This document shows, piece by piece, positions 27,713-37,214 of a stretch of 64,000 bases of DNA. The DNA lies in contig NZ_OZ241356.1 in assembly GCF_965200405.1 (NCBI RefSeq), positions 1,054,001 to 1,118,000 of the forward strand. Reading direction: 5' to 3'. The stretch is from Glacieibacterium sp965200405. GTDB taxonomy: Bacteria > Pseudomonadota > Alphaproteobacteria > Sphingomonadales > Sphingomonadaceae. The position numbers and the translations under genes were made by a program. The notes under the pieces are model-generated. The model did not search any database. It worked only from the letters and a program-made list of their open reading frames with translations, and was not told the origin of the DNA. The first letter of the stretch is position 1. The number at the start of each line of letters is the position of its first letter.

Positions 27713-27978
27713 CGATCGGCTGGAGCCTTGCCGCGCTGCTCGTCACGGCGCTGGCCCTGGGCCTGCTCGGCGTCATCGACCCCAAGCGCCGCCGTACGCG
27801 GGGATTGGCCGAAACCACGCTGGCCGCGCGGCCGTGGCTCATCGGCCTTGCTGCAGCACCCGGCGTGGCGCTGCTGCTGGCCGGACAATGGGCGGCGTTG
27901 ACGATCTGGCTCGGCGGCTTCGGCGTCATCGGCTGGTCACTGACCGCGCTGCTCGCCGCGCGGAGCCCGGCTCGCTAG
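27709..27978 (+). CDS. Small membrane protein, DUF3325-like
   Basis: 89 residues with three hydrophobic helices; the first is followed by basic DPKRRRTRG, as in DUF3325 proteins at the end of iron-uptake operons. The ATG overlaps the PepSY gene stop by four bases. Its TAG overlaps the stop of the DUF1674 gene on the other strand (CTAG at 27975-27978 serves both). Confidence 0.65.
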   Translation: MTIGWSLAALLVTALALGLLGVIDPKRRRTRGLAETTLAARPWLIGLAAAPGVALLLAGQWAALTIWLGGFGVIGWSLTALLAARSPAR

Positions 27979-28169
27979 AAGTCGACGGCGACCCCGCCGC
28001 GCTCCCAGTCGCCATAGCGCACCGGGTCGGGGCCGTCGCGGCCGCCGAACTCGGGCTTAGGCGGCGCCGACGGGTCCATCTCGGGATCGGGCTCGGTCGG
28101 CATCGGCAGTTCCGACGGCAATTCGGGGGGCAGCTCGCTGGGCTGGGTGGCGTCGGTGATCGGGGTCAC
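27975..28169 (-). CDS. DUF1674 protein, SDHAF4-like succinate dehydrogenase assembly factor
   Basis: 64 residues if the GTG at 28169 is used: GGAG lies six bases before it, whereas the longer frame from 28271 would overlap the divergent SDR gene. A Pro/Glu-rich variable part leads to the conserved C-terminal motif EFGGRDGPDPVRYGDWERG, the DUF1674/SDHAF4 signature. In mitochondria SDHAF4 protects flavinylated SdhA during complex II assembly; the bacterial role is assumed similar. sdh genes are not in the window. Confidence 0.8.
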   Translation of the reverse strand: MTPITDATQPSELPPELPSELPMPTEPDPEMDPSAPPKPEFGGRDGPDPVRYGDWERGGVAVDF

Positions 28170-28252
28170 GGGCTTCTCCGCAAGCGCGGGCTGCGCTAGG
28201 GCATTCAGATAAGGCCTCGCGCCGCCGCTTTGAACCCCGGAACCCGAACCAG

Positions 28253-29092
28253 ATGGCCTATCCCAAGGCAAGCCTCGATGGACTGACCATCGCCGTCACC
28301 GGCGCGGGCAGTGGCATCGGTCGCGCTTTGGCGCAGTTGCTGGCCTCGAAGGGCGTGCGGCTGGCACTGTCGGACAAGGACGCCGCGACGCTCGCCGAGA
28401 CCTCGACGTTGCTCGGCAATTACCCGCATTCCACCACGGTACTCGACGTCTCGGACGAGGCCGGGGTGAAGGCCTGGGTCGATGCCGCGGCGGTCGAGTT
28501 CGGCGGGCTCGACGGCATCGTCAACAACGCCGGGCTGACCGTGCTGGGCAGCTTCGCCGACACTTCCGCCAGCGACGTCGACCGCGTCCTGTCGGTCAAT
28601 TTCGGCGGCGTCGTCAGCGGCTGCCGCGCCGCCTTGCCGCACCTGCGGGGGCGCCCTGCGGCCTGGCTGGTCAACATCAGCTCGGTGTTCGGCATGATGG
28701 GCTATCCGGGGCAGTCGGCCTACAACGCCTCCAAGTTCGCGGTGCGTGGCCTGACCGAGGCGCTGTACCTGGAGCTGGCGCAGACCGACCCCGACATCCG
28801 CGTCGTCCGCGTCCATCCCGGCGGCATCAAGACCAACGTCGTCCGCAATGCCAAGGTCGCCGGCGACATGCCGGTGCCGGGCAGCTTCGACCATGCCGAT
28901 GCCTTCGAGAAAGCCTCGCGCACCACCGCCGCCGAGGCCGCCCGGGTCATCGTCGCGGGCATGGAGGCGGGCGACCACCGCATCCTGATCGGCGCCGACG
29001 CGCGGCTGATCGACTGGCTGACCCGCATCTTCCCGGTGACCTATTTCAAGCGCATCGGCAGCTTCCTAAGCAAACAGGCACAAGCAACTTGA
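28253..29092 (+). CDS. Short-chain dehydrogenase/reductase
   Basis: 279-residue classical SDR. NAD(P)-binding TGAGSGIGRALAQ, NNAGLTVLGS, the active-site Ser in INISSVFGMMGYPGQSAYNASK with the Y-x3-K pair, and PGGIKTNV. Asp following the second strand (LALSDKD) suggests NAD preference. Substrate unknown. The stop overlaps the TTG of rsmB (TTGA). Confidence 0.88.
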   Translation: MAYPKASLDGLTIAVTGAGSGIGRALAQLLASKGVRLALSDKDAATLAETSTLLGNYPHSTTVLDVSDEAGVKAWVDAAAVEFGGLDGIVNNAGLTVLGSFADTSASDVDRVLSVNFGGVVSGCRAALPHLRGRPAAWLVNISSVFGMMGYPGQSAYNASKFAVRGLTEALYLELAQTDPDIRVVRVHPGGIKTNVVRNAKVAGDMPVPGSFDHADAFEKASRTTAAEAARVIVAGMEAGDHRILIGADARLIDWLTRIFPVTYFKRIGSFLSKQAQAT

Positions 29093-30360
29093 GACCAATC
29101 GCCGATCCCCCCGGCCTGCCCGCGCGTCGCGGTGCGGCCCGCCTGCTCGACGCGGTGCTGCACAAGGGCATCCCGCTCGACGGCGCACTCGACGGGGCGT
29201 TGCGCGGTATCCAGCGGCCCGACGACCGGGCGCTGGCGCGTAATCTCGCGAGTTCGGTGCTGCGCTGGCTGCCCGACCTCGATGGGCTGATCGACGGCGC
29301 GACGCAGCGTCCGCTGCCCGATGATTCGCGCGCCCGCATGGCGCTGCGCACCGGGATCGCCGGGCATCTGCTGCTCGGTACGCCCGATCATGCGGTGATC
29401 TCGACGACACTGGCGCAGCTGGAGGGTGGCCCGCGCCGCCTGGCGCACGCCGTGCTGTCGCGACTGCTGCGCGAGGGCATCAAGCTGCCCGAGGTGCCGA
29501 CGCTGCCCGGCGATTTCCACCGGCGCTGGGCCGAGGCCTGGGGCGAGGACGTCGCCGATGCCGCCGCGCGCGGGCTGGCGCAGGAGCCGCCGGTCGACCT
29601 GACGCTGCGCGATCCCGCCACCACCGACGAATGGGCCGAGACGCTGGGCGGCGTCAGCCTGTTCCCCGGCCACATCCGGCTGGCGCGCGGCATCGCGGTG
29701 CCGCAACTGCCTGGCTTCACCGAGGGCGCATGGTGGGTCCAGGACCTCGCCGCGAGCCTGCCCGCGCGGCTGTTGAACGTGCAGGAGCATGACGCCGTAC
29801 TCGACCTGTGCGCTGCCCCTGGCGGCAAGACCATGCAGCTGTCGGCGGCGGGCGGCGAAGTCCTCTCCGTCGACATGGCGCCGCTGCGGCTGGAGCGCGT
29901 TCGAGAGAACCTGACCCGGACCAAGCTGCGCGCCGACACCGTCGCCGCCGACGCGTTGAAATGGGCTCCCAAGCGCCAGTTCGACCGCATCCTGCTCGAC
30001 GCGCCCTGCTCCGCCACCGGCATCTTCCGCCGCCACCCCGACGTGCTGCACGTCAAGGCGGCGCGCGACCTGGCGCCGGTGGTGGCGCTGCAGGCTGCCC
30101 TGCTCGACCGCGCGGTGGCGTGGTTGAAGCCCGGCGGCACTTTGGTGTTCTCGACCTGCTCGCTCGAGCGCGCCGAGGGCGAGGACCAGCTTGCCGGACT
30201 GCTCGCCCGCAATCCCGGCGTTGCCCTGCAGCCGGTCGAAGCCGGCGAGCTTCCCGACGGCTTCGCGGCGACCGACGGTGCCGTCCGCGTCCTGCCCGGC
30301 ACCGTCGAGACGCGGGGCGGCTGCGACGGCTTCTTCGTCGCGCGCCTGAAAAAGGCCTGA
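29089..30360 (+). CDS. rsmB: 16S rRNA (cytosine(967)-C(5))-methyltransferase
   Basis: 423 residues: N-terminal NusB-like helical domain (ARRGAARLLDAVLHKGIPLD) and C-terminal SAM methyltransferase with VLDLCAAPGGKTMQLS, LLDAPCSATGIFRRHPD and FSTCSLERAEGEDQ, holding the two catalytic cysteines. It starts with TTG at 29089, overlapping the SDR stop by four bases; MRPIADPPGLPARRGAARLL gives the expected N terminus. An alternative RsmF identity is unlikely given the NusB domain. Confidence 0.9.
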   Translation: MRPIADPPGLPARRGAARLLDAVLHKGIPLDGALDGALRGIQRPDDRALARNLASSVLRWLPDLDGLIDGATQRPLPDDSRARMALRTGIAGHLLLGTPDHAVISTTLAQLEGGPRRLAHAVLSRLLREGIKLPEVPTLPGDFHRRWAEAWGEDVADAAARGLAQEPPVDLTLRDPATTDEWAETLGGVSLFPGHIRLARGIAVPQLPGFTEGAWWVQDLAASLPARLLNVQEHDAVLDLCAAPGGKTMQLSAAGGEVLSVDMAPLRLERVRENLTRTKLRADTVAADALKWAPKRQFDRILLDAPCSATGIFRRHPDVLHVKAARDLAPVVALQAALLDRAVAWLKPGGTLVFSTCSLERAEGEDQLAGLLARNPGVALQPVEAGELPDGFAATDGAVRVLPGTVETRGGCDGFFVARLKKA

Positions 30361-30483
30361 AGCTTACGGCCTCGGTCACCGATCCTTAAGCCGGCCTTTA
30401 CAAACAGCGGAAGTACGTTACGGTTCCAGAACGGTGTGGGCGCAGGCAGTCGTGCCGGCGAACGTCAGCGGGGGGTCGTGCAA

Positions 30484-31197
30484 ATGCTCAAGTTGCTTGC
30501 CGGTGCGGTATTGTTCGGCCTTGGCCTCGCCGCGAGCCCGGTTGCCGCCGGCACCTACGACGCCTTCACCAGCTTCAACGGCGTCCAGGGCGCCGGCCAC
30601 TTCACCTACGGCAGCTATGTCGCCGGAGCCGGCACGTTCACGCAGTTCACCTCGACCAGCGGCTGCGCGTCGCTGATCAGCGATGCGGCCTGCCTTCACG
30701 ACGCTTCCCTGCCCGGCGTCTTCAAGACGACGACCGGGGCGCATACGTCCGGCACGGTGATCGTGCCCGGGGATCGCCTGATCCTGCATCCCGGCCAGTT
30801 CGACAATTCGGCCTATGTGATGTTCACGGCCGTCAGCGCGAACCTTTACGACCTGAACGCCGGTTTCAGTGTCCAGGACACGTCGCCGAGCGGTGTCGGG
30901 ATCACCTACTTCACCATCGTCGGCGGTGTGCTGAACCTCGAATTCGCCGGCGATCTCGGTGCGACGGCGGCAGGCTTCAGCAACTTCCAGAGCCTGACGA
31001 TGGCCGCCGGCGACGCCTTCGGCTTCATCATCGACAAGGGCTCGGAATACTATAACGACTCGACCGGTGTCGGCTTCACGGTCACCTCGGTTCCGGAACC
31101 GGCGACCTGGAGCCTGCTCATCGCCGGCTTCGCCCTGACCGGCTTCGCCATGCGCCGCCGACAGGTCGCATTCGCCGGCCGAGCCGCCGCTCGCTGA
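30484..31197 (+). CDS. PEPxxWA-CTERM sorting-signal protein
   Basis: 237 residues. Signal peptide about 1-22 (LLAGAVLFGLGLAASPVAAG). The mature part is Gly/Ser/Thr/Phe-rich without a recognised domain. The C terminus carries VPEPATWSLLIAGFALTGF then AMRRRQ: the PEPxxW motif, a hydrophobic helix and a basic cluster, the exosortase-dependent PEP-CTERM signal in the PEPxxWA form common in sphingomonads. The protein is expected to be processed at the inner membrane and delivered to the surface or matrix. No exosortase or polysaccharide genes adjoin it. GGGGGT precedes the ATG at 30484. Confidence 0.88.
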   Translation: MLKLLAGAVLFGLGLAASPVAAGTYDAFTSFNGVQGAGHFTYGSYVAGAGTFTQFTSTSGCASLISDAACLHDASLPGVFKTTTGAHTSGTVIVPGDRLILHPGQFDNSAYVMFTAVSANLYDLNAGFSVQDTSPSGVGITYFTIVGGVLNLEFAGDLGATAAGFSNFQSLTMAAGDAFGFIIDKGSEYYNDSTGVGFTVTSVPEPATWSLLIAGFALTGFAMRRRQVAFAGRAAAR

Positions 31198-31293
31198 GCA
31201 AGGCGCGACCGGGAAGCGCGGCGCCCGCCAGCTTTTCGTTTCGGGACAGCGGATGACGCTTTCGGGCGAGTCGCTGGCCTGCTAGACAGGGCC

Positions 31294-31956
31294 ATGCAGC
31301 AGCCGATACGCATCGCCCCGTCTATCCTGAGCGCCGATTTCGCTCGCCTCGGCGACGAGATCCGGGCGCTCGAGGCAGCGGGTGCCGACTATATCCACAT
31401 CGACGTGATGGACGGTCACTTCGTGCCCAACCTCACCATCGGACCGTTGGTGGTAAAGGCGCTGCGCCCGCACACGACGCTGCCTTTCGACGTCCATTTG
31501 ATGATCTCGCCGGTCGACGGCTTCCTCGACGCCTTTGCCGAGGCCGGGGCCGACATCATCACCGTCCACCCGGAGGCCGGGCCGCACCTCCACCGCAGCC
31601 TGCAGCGGATCAAGGCGCTGGGCAAGAAGGCCGGCGTGTCGCTCAACCCGGCGACACCCGCCAAGGCGCTGGATTATGTCCTCGACCTCGTCGACCTCGT
31701 GCTGGTGATGAGCGTCAACCCGGGCTTCGGCGGGCAGAGCTTCATCGACAGCCAGCTCCGCAAGATCGCCTCGATCCGCAAGATGATCGACGCGACCGGG
31801 CGCACCATCGACCTCGAAGTCGACGGCGGCATCGACCCGGTCACCGCCGTCGCTGCGATCTCGGCCGGCGCGGACGTGCTGGTCGCCGGGACCGCCACCT
31901 TCCGCGGCGGATCGACCGCCTACGCCAGCAACATCGCCGGGCTGCGGGGCGCATGA
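31294..31956 (+). CDS. rpe: Ribulose-phosphate 3-epimerase
   Basis: Interconverts ribulose 5-phosphate and xylulose 5-phosphate. 220-residue TIM barrel with IAPSILSADFARLG, YIHIDVMDGHFVPNLTIG (metal-ligand His/Asp), FDVHLMI, VMSVNPGFGGQSF, and LEVDGGIDP. The stop overlaps the start of the heparinase-like gene by four bases (ATGA). Confidence 0.96.
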   Translation: MQQPIRIAPSILSADFARLGDEIRALEAAGADYIHIDVMDGHFVPNLTIGPLVVKALRPHTTLPFDVHLMISPVDGFLDAFAEAGADIITVHPEAGPHLHRSLQRIKALGKKAGVSLNPATPAKALDYVLDLVDLVLVMSVNPGFGGQSFIDSQLRKIASIRKMIDATGRTIDLEVDGGIDPVTAVAAISAGADVLVAGTATFRGGSTAYASNIAGLRGA

Positions 31957-33719
31957 GCAAGCCGGCCAACGAACCCAGGGCTTTTGCCGAGGGCTCTTTG
32001 GCCGATTTCGCATCTGCTGGAAGCGCCCCGGTCGCTGCCGCCAACCAACGACTGCTGCGTGTCGACGGCGACCGTGGGCTGTCGCTGACCGAGAAGTTCA
32101 GCGCCGGGCTGCGCCACCTGACTTACCGCACGCCGCTGCACCGGATGCGCCTGCGCGGTCGCTATCCGCTACGTTTGCTCGCAGTGCCCGCCGACCCGAT
32201 CGCCGGCAATGCCGCGATCGGCGAGCGCATCCTCGGCGGGCAGCTGCCGCATGCCGGGCATAGCCCCGCCACCGCGACGCTCGATTTCGACGACCGCAGC
32301 GCACCGCAGGCGTGGCGGGACTGGGCGCAAGGCTTTGGCTGGCTGCGTGACCTTGCCGCCGCTGCGCCGCGCGCGCAGGGCGCCAAGGTGGCCGAGCCGC
32401 TGGTGGCGCGCTGGCTGGCGGCGCATGCCGATTTCGACGCGGCAGGCTGGCGCGCCGACCTGCTTGGGCTGCGGCTGCTGTTCTGGTCGGCCTATGCCCC
32501 GTACATCCTGTCGTCGGCCGACCATGTCTATCGGTCCGCGGTCCTCAACGCGATGGCACGCTGGGCCCGGCACCTCGACCGTGCGGCGCAAAAGCTGCCG
32601 GACGGCATCGGCCGCATCCAGGCGCTGGCCGGCCTGGTCGCCGCGGGACTGCTGATCCCCGGTGGCGAGTCCCGGCTGGCGCGCGGCGAGGCCGCCTTGG
32701 CCGACGCGATCGACGCGGTGCTGCTGGCCGATGGCGGCATCGTCACCCGGGCGCCGCGGGACCAGCTGGCGCTGCTCGAACTGCTGCTGCTGGTCGAGGC
32801 GGTGTACCGGGCCCGCGAGCTACAACTGCCGGTCGGCATCGGCGCGGGTGTCGCGAGGCTGGTCCCGGCGCTGAAGGGCGTCACCATGGGCGACGGCCTG
32901 CCCGGCGCCTGGCACGGCAGCGCCGGCATCGACGCCGCCCGACTTGCCCGGGCGATCTCGCTGGGCGGTGCGGGCGTCCGCCCGGCCCGGCACGGCGCCC
33001 AGTCGGGCTATCACCGCATGGCCGCCGGCAAGACCATCGTCGTCGCCGATGCCGGGCCGCCGCCGGTCGCGCGCGTCGCGCCCGGTGCCCATGCCGGGAC
33101 GCTGGCGTTCGAGATGTCCGACGGGACGCAGCGGCTGGTGGTCAATTGCGGCGGCACGACCGGGCTGGCGCGCCCCTTGTCGCCGGAACTTGTTGCCGGA
33201 TTGCGGACGACGGCGGCGCATTCGACGCTGGTGCTCGACGATATCAACTCGACGCGCATCCGCCCCGATTTCGCGCTCGGACGCGGCGTCGAGGAAGTCG
33301 TCGCCAACCGGCAGGAGAGCGAGGAGGGGATCTGGCTCGACCTGTCGCACGACGGTTATGTGCGGCGGCACGGCGTCCTGCATCGCCGCCGGCTGTTCCT
33401 GTCGCCCGACGGCCTCGACCTGCGCGGCGAGGACGTGCTGGAGCCGGTCGCCGGGCGGCGGCTGCGCAGCGGTAGTATCGCAGTGCGCTTTCACCTCGGC
33501 GTCGGCGTCGAGCCGGTGCCGACCGCCGATGGCCTCGGCGCGCTGCTCCGCCTGCCCGACGGCAAGGTATGGCAGTTCCGCGGACGCGGCGGCACGCTGT
33601 CAGTCGAGGCCAGCCTGTGGATCGATCCCGATGGCCGGCCGCGCGCCACGCAGCAGCTGGTGATCGGCGCCCCGGCCGATGCCGAGATCGCCTGGTCGTT
33701 CAAGCGCGCCGGCAAGTAG
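31953..33719 (+). CDS. Heparinase II/III-like protein
   Basis: 588 residues. The N-terminal part is an alpha-helical toroid (GFGWLRDLAAAAP, RWLAAHADFDAAGWRADLLGLRLLFW), the C-terminal part a beta-sandwich with the heparinase II/III signature region (HAGTLAFEMSDGTQRLVVN, STLVLDDINSTRI, HDGYVRRHGVLHRRRLFL). No signal peptide is obvious. Members of this group lie between rsmB/rpe and purH in many alphaproteobacteria, as here; the substrate is unknown and need not be heparin. Coupled to rpe by ATGA and 57 bases before purH. Confidence 0.85.
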   Translation: MSKPANEPRAFAEGSLADFASAGSAPVAAANQRLLRVDGDRGLSLTEKFSAGLRHLTYRTPLHRMRLRGRYPLRLLAVPADPIAGNAAIGERILGGQLPHAGHSPATATLDFDDRSAPQAWRDWAQGFGWLRDLAAAAPRAQGAKVAEPLVARWLAAHADFDAAGWRADLLGLRLLFWSAYAPYILSSADHVYRSAVLNAMARWARHLDRAAQKLPDGIGRIQALAGLVAAGLLIPGGESRLARGEAALADAIDAVLLADGGIVTRAPRDQLALLELLLLVEAVYRARELQLPVGIGAGVARLVPALKGVTMGDGLPGAWHGSAGIDAARLARAISLGGAGVRPARHGAQSGYHRMAAGKTIVVADAGPPPVARVAPGAHAGTLAFEMSDGTQRLVVNCGGTTGLARPLSPELVAGLRTTAAHSTLVLDDINSTRIRPDFALGRGVEEVVANRQESEEGIWLDLSHDGYVRRHGVLHRRRLFLSPDGLDLRGEDVLEPVAGRRLRSGSIAVRFHLGVGVEPVPTADGLGALLRLPDGKVWQFRGRGGTLSVEASLWIDPDGRPRATQQLVIGAPADAEIAWSFKRAGK

Positions 33720-33776
33720 CGAAATCGCGCCAAACGTCCTAAAGGGCCGCAAACCTCGCCCGACAGGACTGCCGCC

Positions 33777-35369
33777 ATGCCCGATCAGATCAAAGTCACC
33801 CGCGCCCTGCTGTCGGTCAGCGACAAGGCCGGGCTGGTCGACCTTGGCCAGGCGCTCGCCCGCCACGGCGTCGAGCTGCTGTCGACCGGCGGCACGGCGC
33901 GGTCGCTGCGCGAGGCCGGGCTGACGGTCACCGAGGTCGCCGACCACACCGGCTTTCCCGAGATGATGGACGGGCGGGTCAAGACCCTGCACCCGACGAT
34001 CCACGGCGGCCTGCTGGCGCTGCGCGACGATCCCGGCCACGCCGCGTCGATGGCGCAGCATGGCATCGCGCCGATCGACCTGCTGGTGGTCAACCTCTAC
34101 CCGTTCGAAGCGACCGTCGCGGCGCAGCGCCCGCGCGACGAGATCATCGAGAACATCGACATCGGCGGCCCGGCGATGCTGCGCTCGGCGGCGAAGAACC
34201 ACGGCCATGTCGCCTGCGTCACCGACCCCGCGGACTATGCCGCGCTGATCGCCGAACTCGACGCCAATAACGGCGCGACGACGCTGGCGACCCGGCGCCG
34301 GCTGGCCGCGCGCACCTTTGCCCAGACCGCGACCTATGACGGCATGATCGCCAACTGGTTCGCCTCGGTCGACCAGGGCGAGCAGTTCCCGGAAACCCTG
34401 CCGGTCGTGCTGAAGCGCGGCAACACCCTGCGCTACGGCGAAAATCCGCACCAGGCGGCGGCCTTCTACCTGCCTGCGGGTCCGCACGTCCGCGGCATCG
34501 GCCAGGCCGAGCAGTTGCAGGGCAAGGAGCTCAGCTACAACAACCTCAACGACGCCGACGGCGCGCTGGAGCTGATCGCCGAGTTCCGCGACGGCGCGCC
34601 GGCCTGCGCGATCATCAAGCACGCCAATCCGTGCGGCGTTGCCCAAGCCGCGACGCTGGAGCAGGCCTATGCTGCGGCGCTGGCCTGCGATCCGGTCTCG
34701 GCGTTCGGCGGCATCGTCGCGGTCAATCGCCCGCTCGACGAGGCGACGGCGCAGGCGATCGCGGCGATCTTCACCGAAGTCGTGATCGCGCCCGGCGCCG
34801 ATGACGCGGCGCGGGCGGTGTTCGCCGGCAAGAAGAACCTGCGCCTACTGCTCACCGGCGACTTGCCCGACCCGCGTCGCGCCGGCCTGACCATCCGCCA
34901 GATCGCCGGTGGCTTCCTCGTCCAGACCCGCGACAACGGCCAGGTCACCGAGGCCGAACTGCGCACCGTTACGCAGCGCAGCCCGACCGAAGCCGAGCTG
35001 GCCGACATGATCTTCGCCTGGACCGTCGCGCGGCACGTCAAGTCGAATGCCATCGTCTATGCCAAGGACGGCAGCACCGCCGGCATCGGCGCCGGCCAGA
35101 TGAGCCGCCTGGATTCGACGCGCGTCGCTGCATGGAAGGCGAAGGATGCGGCCCAGGCCGCAGGCTGGCCCGAGGTCCGGACCATCGGCAGCGCGGTCGC
35201 GTCCGACGCCTTCTTCCCGTTCGCCGACGGGCTGATCGCGGCGGCAGAGGCCGGTGCGACGGCGATCATCCAGCCCGGCGGATCGATCCGCGACGAGGAG
35301 GTGATCGCTGCCGCCGATGCGCGCGGACTGGCGATGGTGTTCACCGGAATGCGCCACTTCAAGCATTGA
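33777..35369 (+). CDS. purH: Bifunctional AICAR formyltransferase/IMP cyclohydrolase
   Basis: Catalyses the last two steps of IMP synthesis. 530 residues. N-terminal MGS-like cyclohydrolase domain (ALLSVSDKAGLVDLGQAL, LLSTGGTARSLREAG, DGRVKTLHPTIHGGLLA) and C-terminal transformylase domain (LRYGENPHQAAAFY, ACAIIKHANPCGVA, NAIVYAKDGSTAGIGAGQMSRLDS, GSAVASDAFFPFADG). Full length with all signature blocks. Confidence 0.97.
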   Translation: MPDQIKVTRALLSVSDKAGLVDLGQALARHGVELLSTGGTARSLREAGLTVTEVADHTGFPEMMDGRVKTLHPTIHGGLLALRDDPGHAASMAQHGIAPIDLLVVNLYPFEATVAAQRPRDEIIENIDIGGPAMLRSAAKNHGHVACVTDPADYAALIAELDANNGATTLATRRRLAARTFAQTATYDGMIANWFASVDQGEQFPETLPVVLKRGNTLRYGENPHQAAAFYLPAGPHVRGIGQAEQLQGKELSYNNLNDADGALELIAEFRDGAPACAIIKHANPCGVAQAATLEQAYAAALACDPVSAFGGIVAVNRPLDEATAQAIAAIFTEVVIAPGADDAARAVFAGKKNLRLLLTGDLPDPRRAGLTIRQIAGGFLVQTRDNGQVTEAELRTVTQRSPTEAELADMIFAWTVARHVKSNAIVYAKDGSTAGIGAGQMSRLDSTRVAAWKAKDAAQAAGWPEVRTIGSAVASDAFFPFADGLIAAAEAGATAIIQPGGSIRDEEVIAAADARGLAMVFTGMRHFKH

Positions 35370-35488
35370 CGCGTCGCCGCCGTGCCACACCGGCGGATTG
35401 TTTCGCCGCTGTTGCACTTGCGGACCGGCCTGCTTCATGCTCGACTGGTCTTGCGCTGCACTGCAGCGTGGGATCGGGGGATTTCAAC

Positions 35489-35686
35489 ATGATACAAGTC
35501 GATGTGTACCGTCTGGACCGACAGTTGGACCGGAGCTTCGAAACCGACGGGCAGACGCTGTACGCCACCATGTGCCGCATCGCCGGTGCACGGATCGAGA
35601 GCCTGGCGAACTTCATGCTCGGCGAAGTTTCGGTGATGCGGGTGGACCTGGGCCGCGAGGGGTTCGCGGTACTCGAGCGGATCTAG
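35489..35686 (+). CDS. Small hypothetical protein
   Basis: 65 residues starting MIQVDVYRLDRQLDRSFE and ending EGFAVLERI. GGGGGAT precedes the ATG. No family recognised; composition is that of a soluble alpha/beta protein. It stands alone between purH and the amidohydrolase gene, so it may be a genuine small gene or a spurious ORF; codon use is like its neighbours. Confidence 0.45.
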   Translation: MIQVDVYRLDRQLDRSFETDGQTLYATMCRIAGARIESLANFMLGEVSVMRVDLGREGFAVLERI

Positions 35687-35775
35687 TCGCCGAGCCGCCA
35701 CGCCCCTTGCCGCCGGTCGTGGCCGGCGGGCGCGGCTTGACCTGTTTCGGAAGCCTCCCTAAAGCTTTGTGACCG

Positions 35776-35792
35776 ATCATATATAATATCAA
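35776..35792 (+). promoter_or_regulatory. GntR-type operator, site 1, overlapping a TATAAT box
   Basis: ATCATAT-ATA-ATATCAA, left half-site identical to the other three copies in the island, right half degenerate. A perfect TATAAT (35782-35787) lies inside it, 42 bases upstream of the amidohydrolase ATG. A bound regulator would cover the -10 element, pointing to repression. Confidence 0.5.
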
Positions 35793-35828
35793 ATCAAGCT
35801 GATCGGTCTCAATGTCATAGGGAACGGC

Positions 35829-37214
35829 ATGTACATGACACGCTTCGCGACCGGCTTCGGTCTGGCTTTGAGTGTATTCCTTGGGGGGATTGCCGCACCG
35901 GTCGCGGCCAAGACGCTGGTCCTGAACCACTTCACGCTGATCGACGGCCTGGGTCACGCACCCGTCCGCAATGCCGCGATGATCGTTACCGACGGCCGGA
36001 TCAGCTGGGTCGGAGCGGCTTCCGCAGTCAAGGTTCCGGCCGGCGCCAAGGTCCAGGACCTGGCCGGCAAGTTCGTCATGCCCGGGCTGATCGACAACCA
36101 CGTCCACCTTGCGATGGTCCAGGGCATCGCCCAGGATTTCAGGAAGAGCTATAACCGCGCCAACATCGAGAGCCAGCTGGCGACCTTTGCGGCCTATGGC
36201 GTCACCACCGTCCAGGCGCTCGGCACCGACGACAATCTGATCTTCGACATCGTCAAGGAGCAGCGCTCCGCCCCCGCCAAGGCGACGCGGATCTTCACCG
36301 CCGGGCGCGGCCTCGTGTTCAAGGGCTCGTACGGCGGTGTCGCCGGCCTAGACGCCTTCGTCTCGACGCCGGCAGAGGCGCGCGCCATGGTCGATACCGA
36401 GGTCCGCAAGGGCGCGGATGTCGTCAAGCTGTGGGTCGACGACGAGTTCGGCACGGTTCCCGTCAGGATGCCCCCGGCCGTCAGCTCCGCGGTCATCGAC
36501 GAAGCGCACAAGGATGGCCGCAAGGCGGTCGCGCACGTCTTCTACATCGCCAACGCGCGCGAACTGGTCCGCGAAGGCGCCAACGGTTTCAGCCACGAAA
36601 TCCGCGATGCCCCGGTCGATGCCGCGCTGGTCAACGCGATGAAGGCCGGCAACACCTGGCAGATGGCGGCGACCTTGAGCCGCGAAGCCTCGTTCACCTA
36701 TGACCTGCTGCCGTTCGTCGACGATCCATTCTTCTCGCGCGGCGTCGAGCCATCGGTGATCACCGCGCTGAAGGATCCGGCGCGCCGCCAGCGGCTGCGG
36801 TCCGGACCGCTGTTCTCGCAGTTTCCCAAGGTCTTCCAGACCGCGATGTCGAACTTCTCGCGCCAGGTCAAAGGCGGCGTGCGTTACGGCATGGGCACCG
36901 ACACCGGCCCCACCGCCCGTTTCCCCGGCTATTTCGCGCATTGGGAGCTGGAGCTGATGGTCAAGGCGGGCATCACCCCGCTGCAGGCGCTGACCGCCGC
37001 GACCAGCGCCAACGCCGAGTTCATGGGCGCCAAGGACATCGGCAGCATTACCACCGGGAAGTGGGCCGACCTGCTGGTGCTGGACCGCGACCCGACCAAG
37101 GACATCCGCAATACCCGCAGCATCAACGAGGTGCTGATCGCCGGCGAGCCGATGCCGACGATCTGGCAGACCTGCGCCGGCCGTGCCGTAGCCGCCTGCG
37201 GTAAGGCGCGGTGA
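35829..37214 (+). CDS. Exported amidohydrolase-family protein
   Basis: 461 residues. Signal peptide about 1-27 (TGFGLALSVFLGGIAAPVAAK). Amidohydrolase barrel: metal-binding H-x-H in GLIDNHVHLAMV, the Lys of ADVVKLWVDDE, His in KAVAHVFYIAN and NGFSHEIRD, and Asp in YGMGTDTGPTARFP, followed by ITTGKWADLLVLDRDP, the usual C-terminal composite strand. Resembles imidazolonepropionase-related/prolidase-like periplasmic hydrolases. It would hydrolyse an amide or lactone outside the inner membrane. Its stop overlaps the MFS carrier start by four bases (GTGA), which suggests hydrolysis followed by uptake. Confidence 0.85.
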   Translation: MYMTRFATGFGLALSVFLGGIAAPVAAKTLVLNHFTLIDGLGHAPVRNAAMIVTDGRISWVGAASAVKVPAGAKVQDLAGKFVMPGLIDNHVHLAMVQGIAQDFRKSYNRANIESQLATFAAYGVTTVQALGTDDNLIFDIVKEQRSAPAKATRIFTAGRGLVFKGSYGGVAGLDAFVSTPAEARAMVDTEVRKGADVVKLWVDDEFGTVPVRMPPAVSSAVIDEAHKDGRKAVAHVFYIANARELVREGANGFSHEIRDAPVDAALVNAMKAGNTWQMAATLSREASFTYDLLPFVDDPFFSRGVEPSVITALKDPARRQRLRSGPLFSQFPKVFQTAMSNFSRQVKGGVRYGMGTDTGPTARFPGYFAHWELELMVKAGITPLQALTAATSANAEFMGAKDIGSITTGKWADLLVLDRDPTKDIRNTRSINEVLIAGEPMPTIWQTCAGRAVAACGKAR

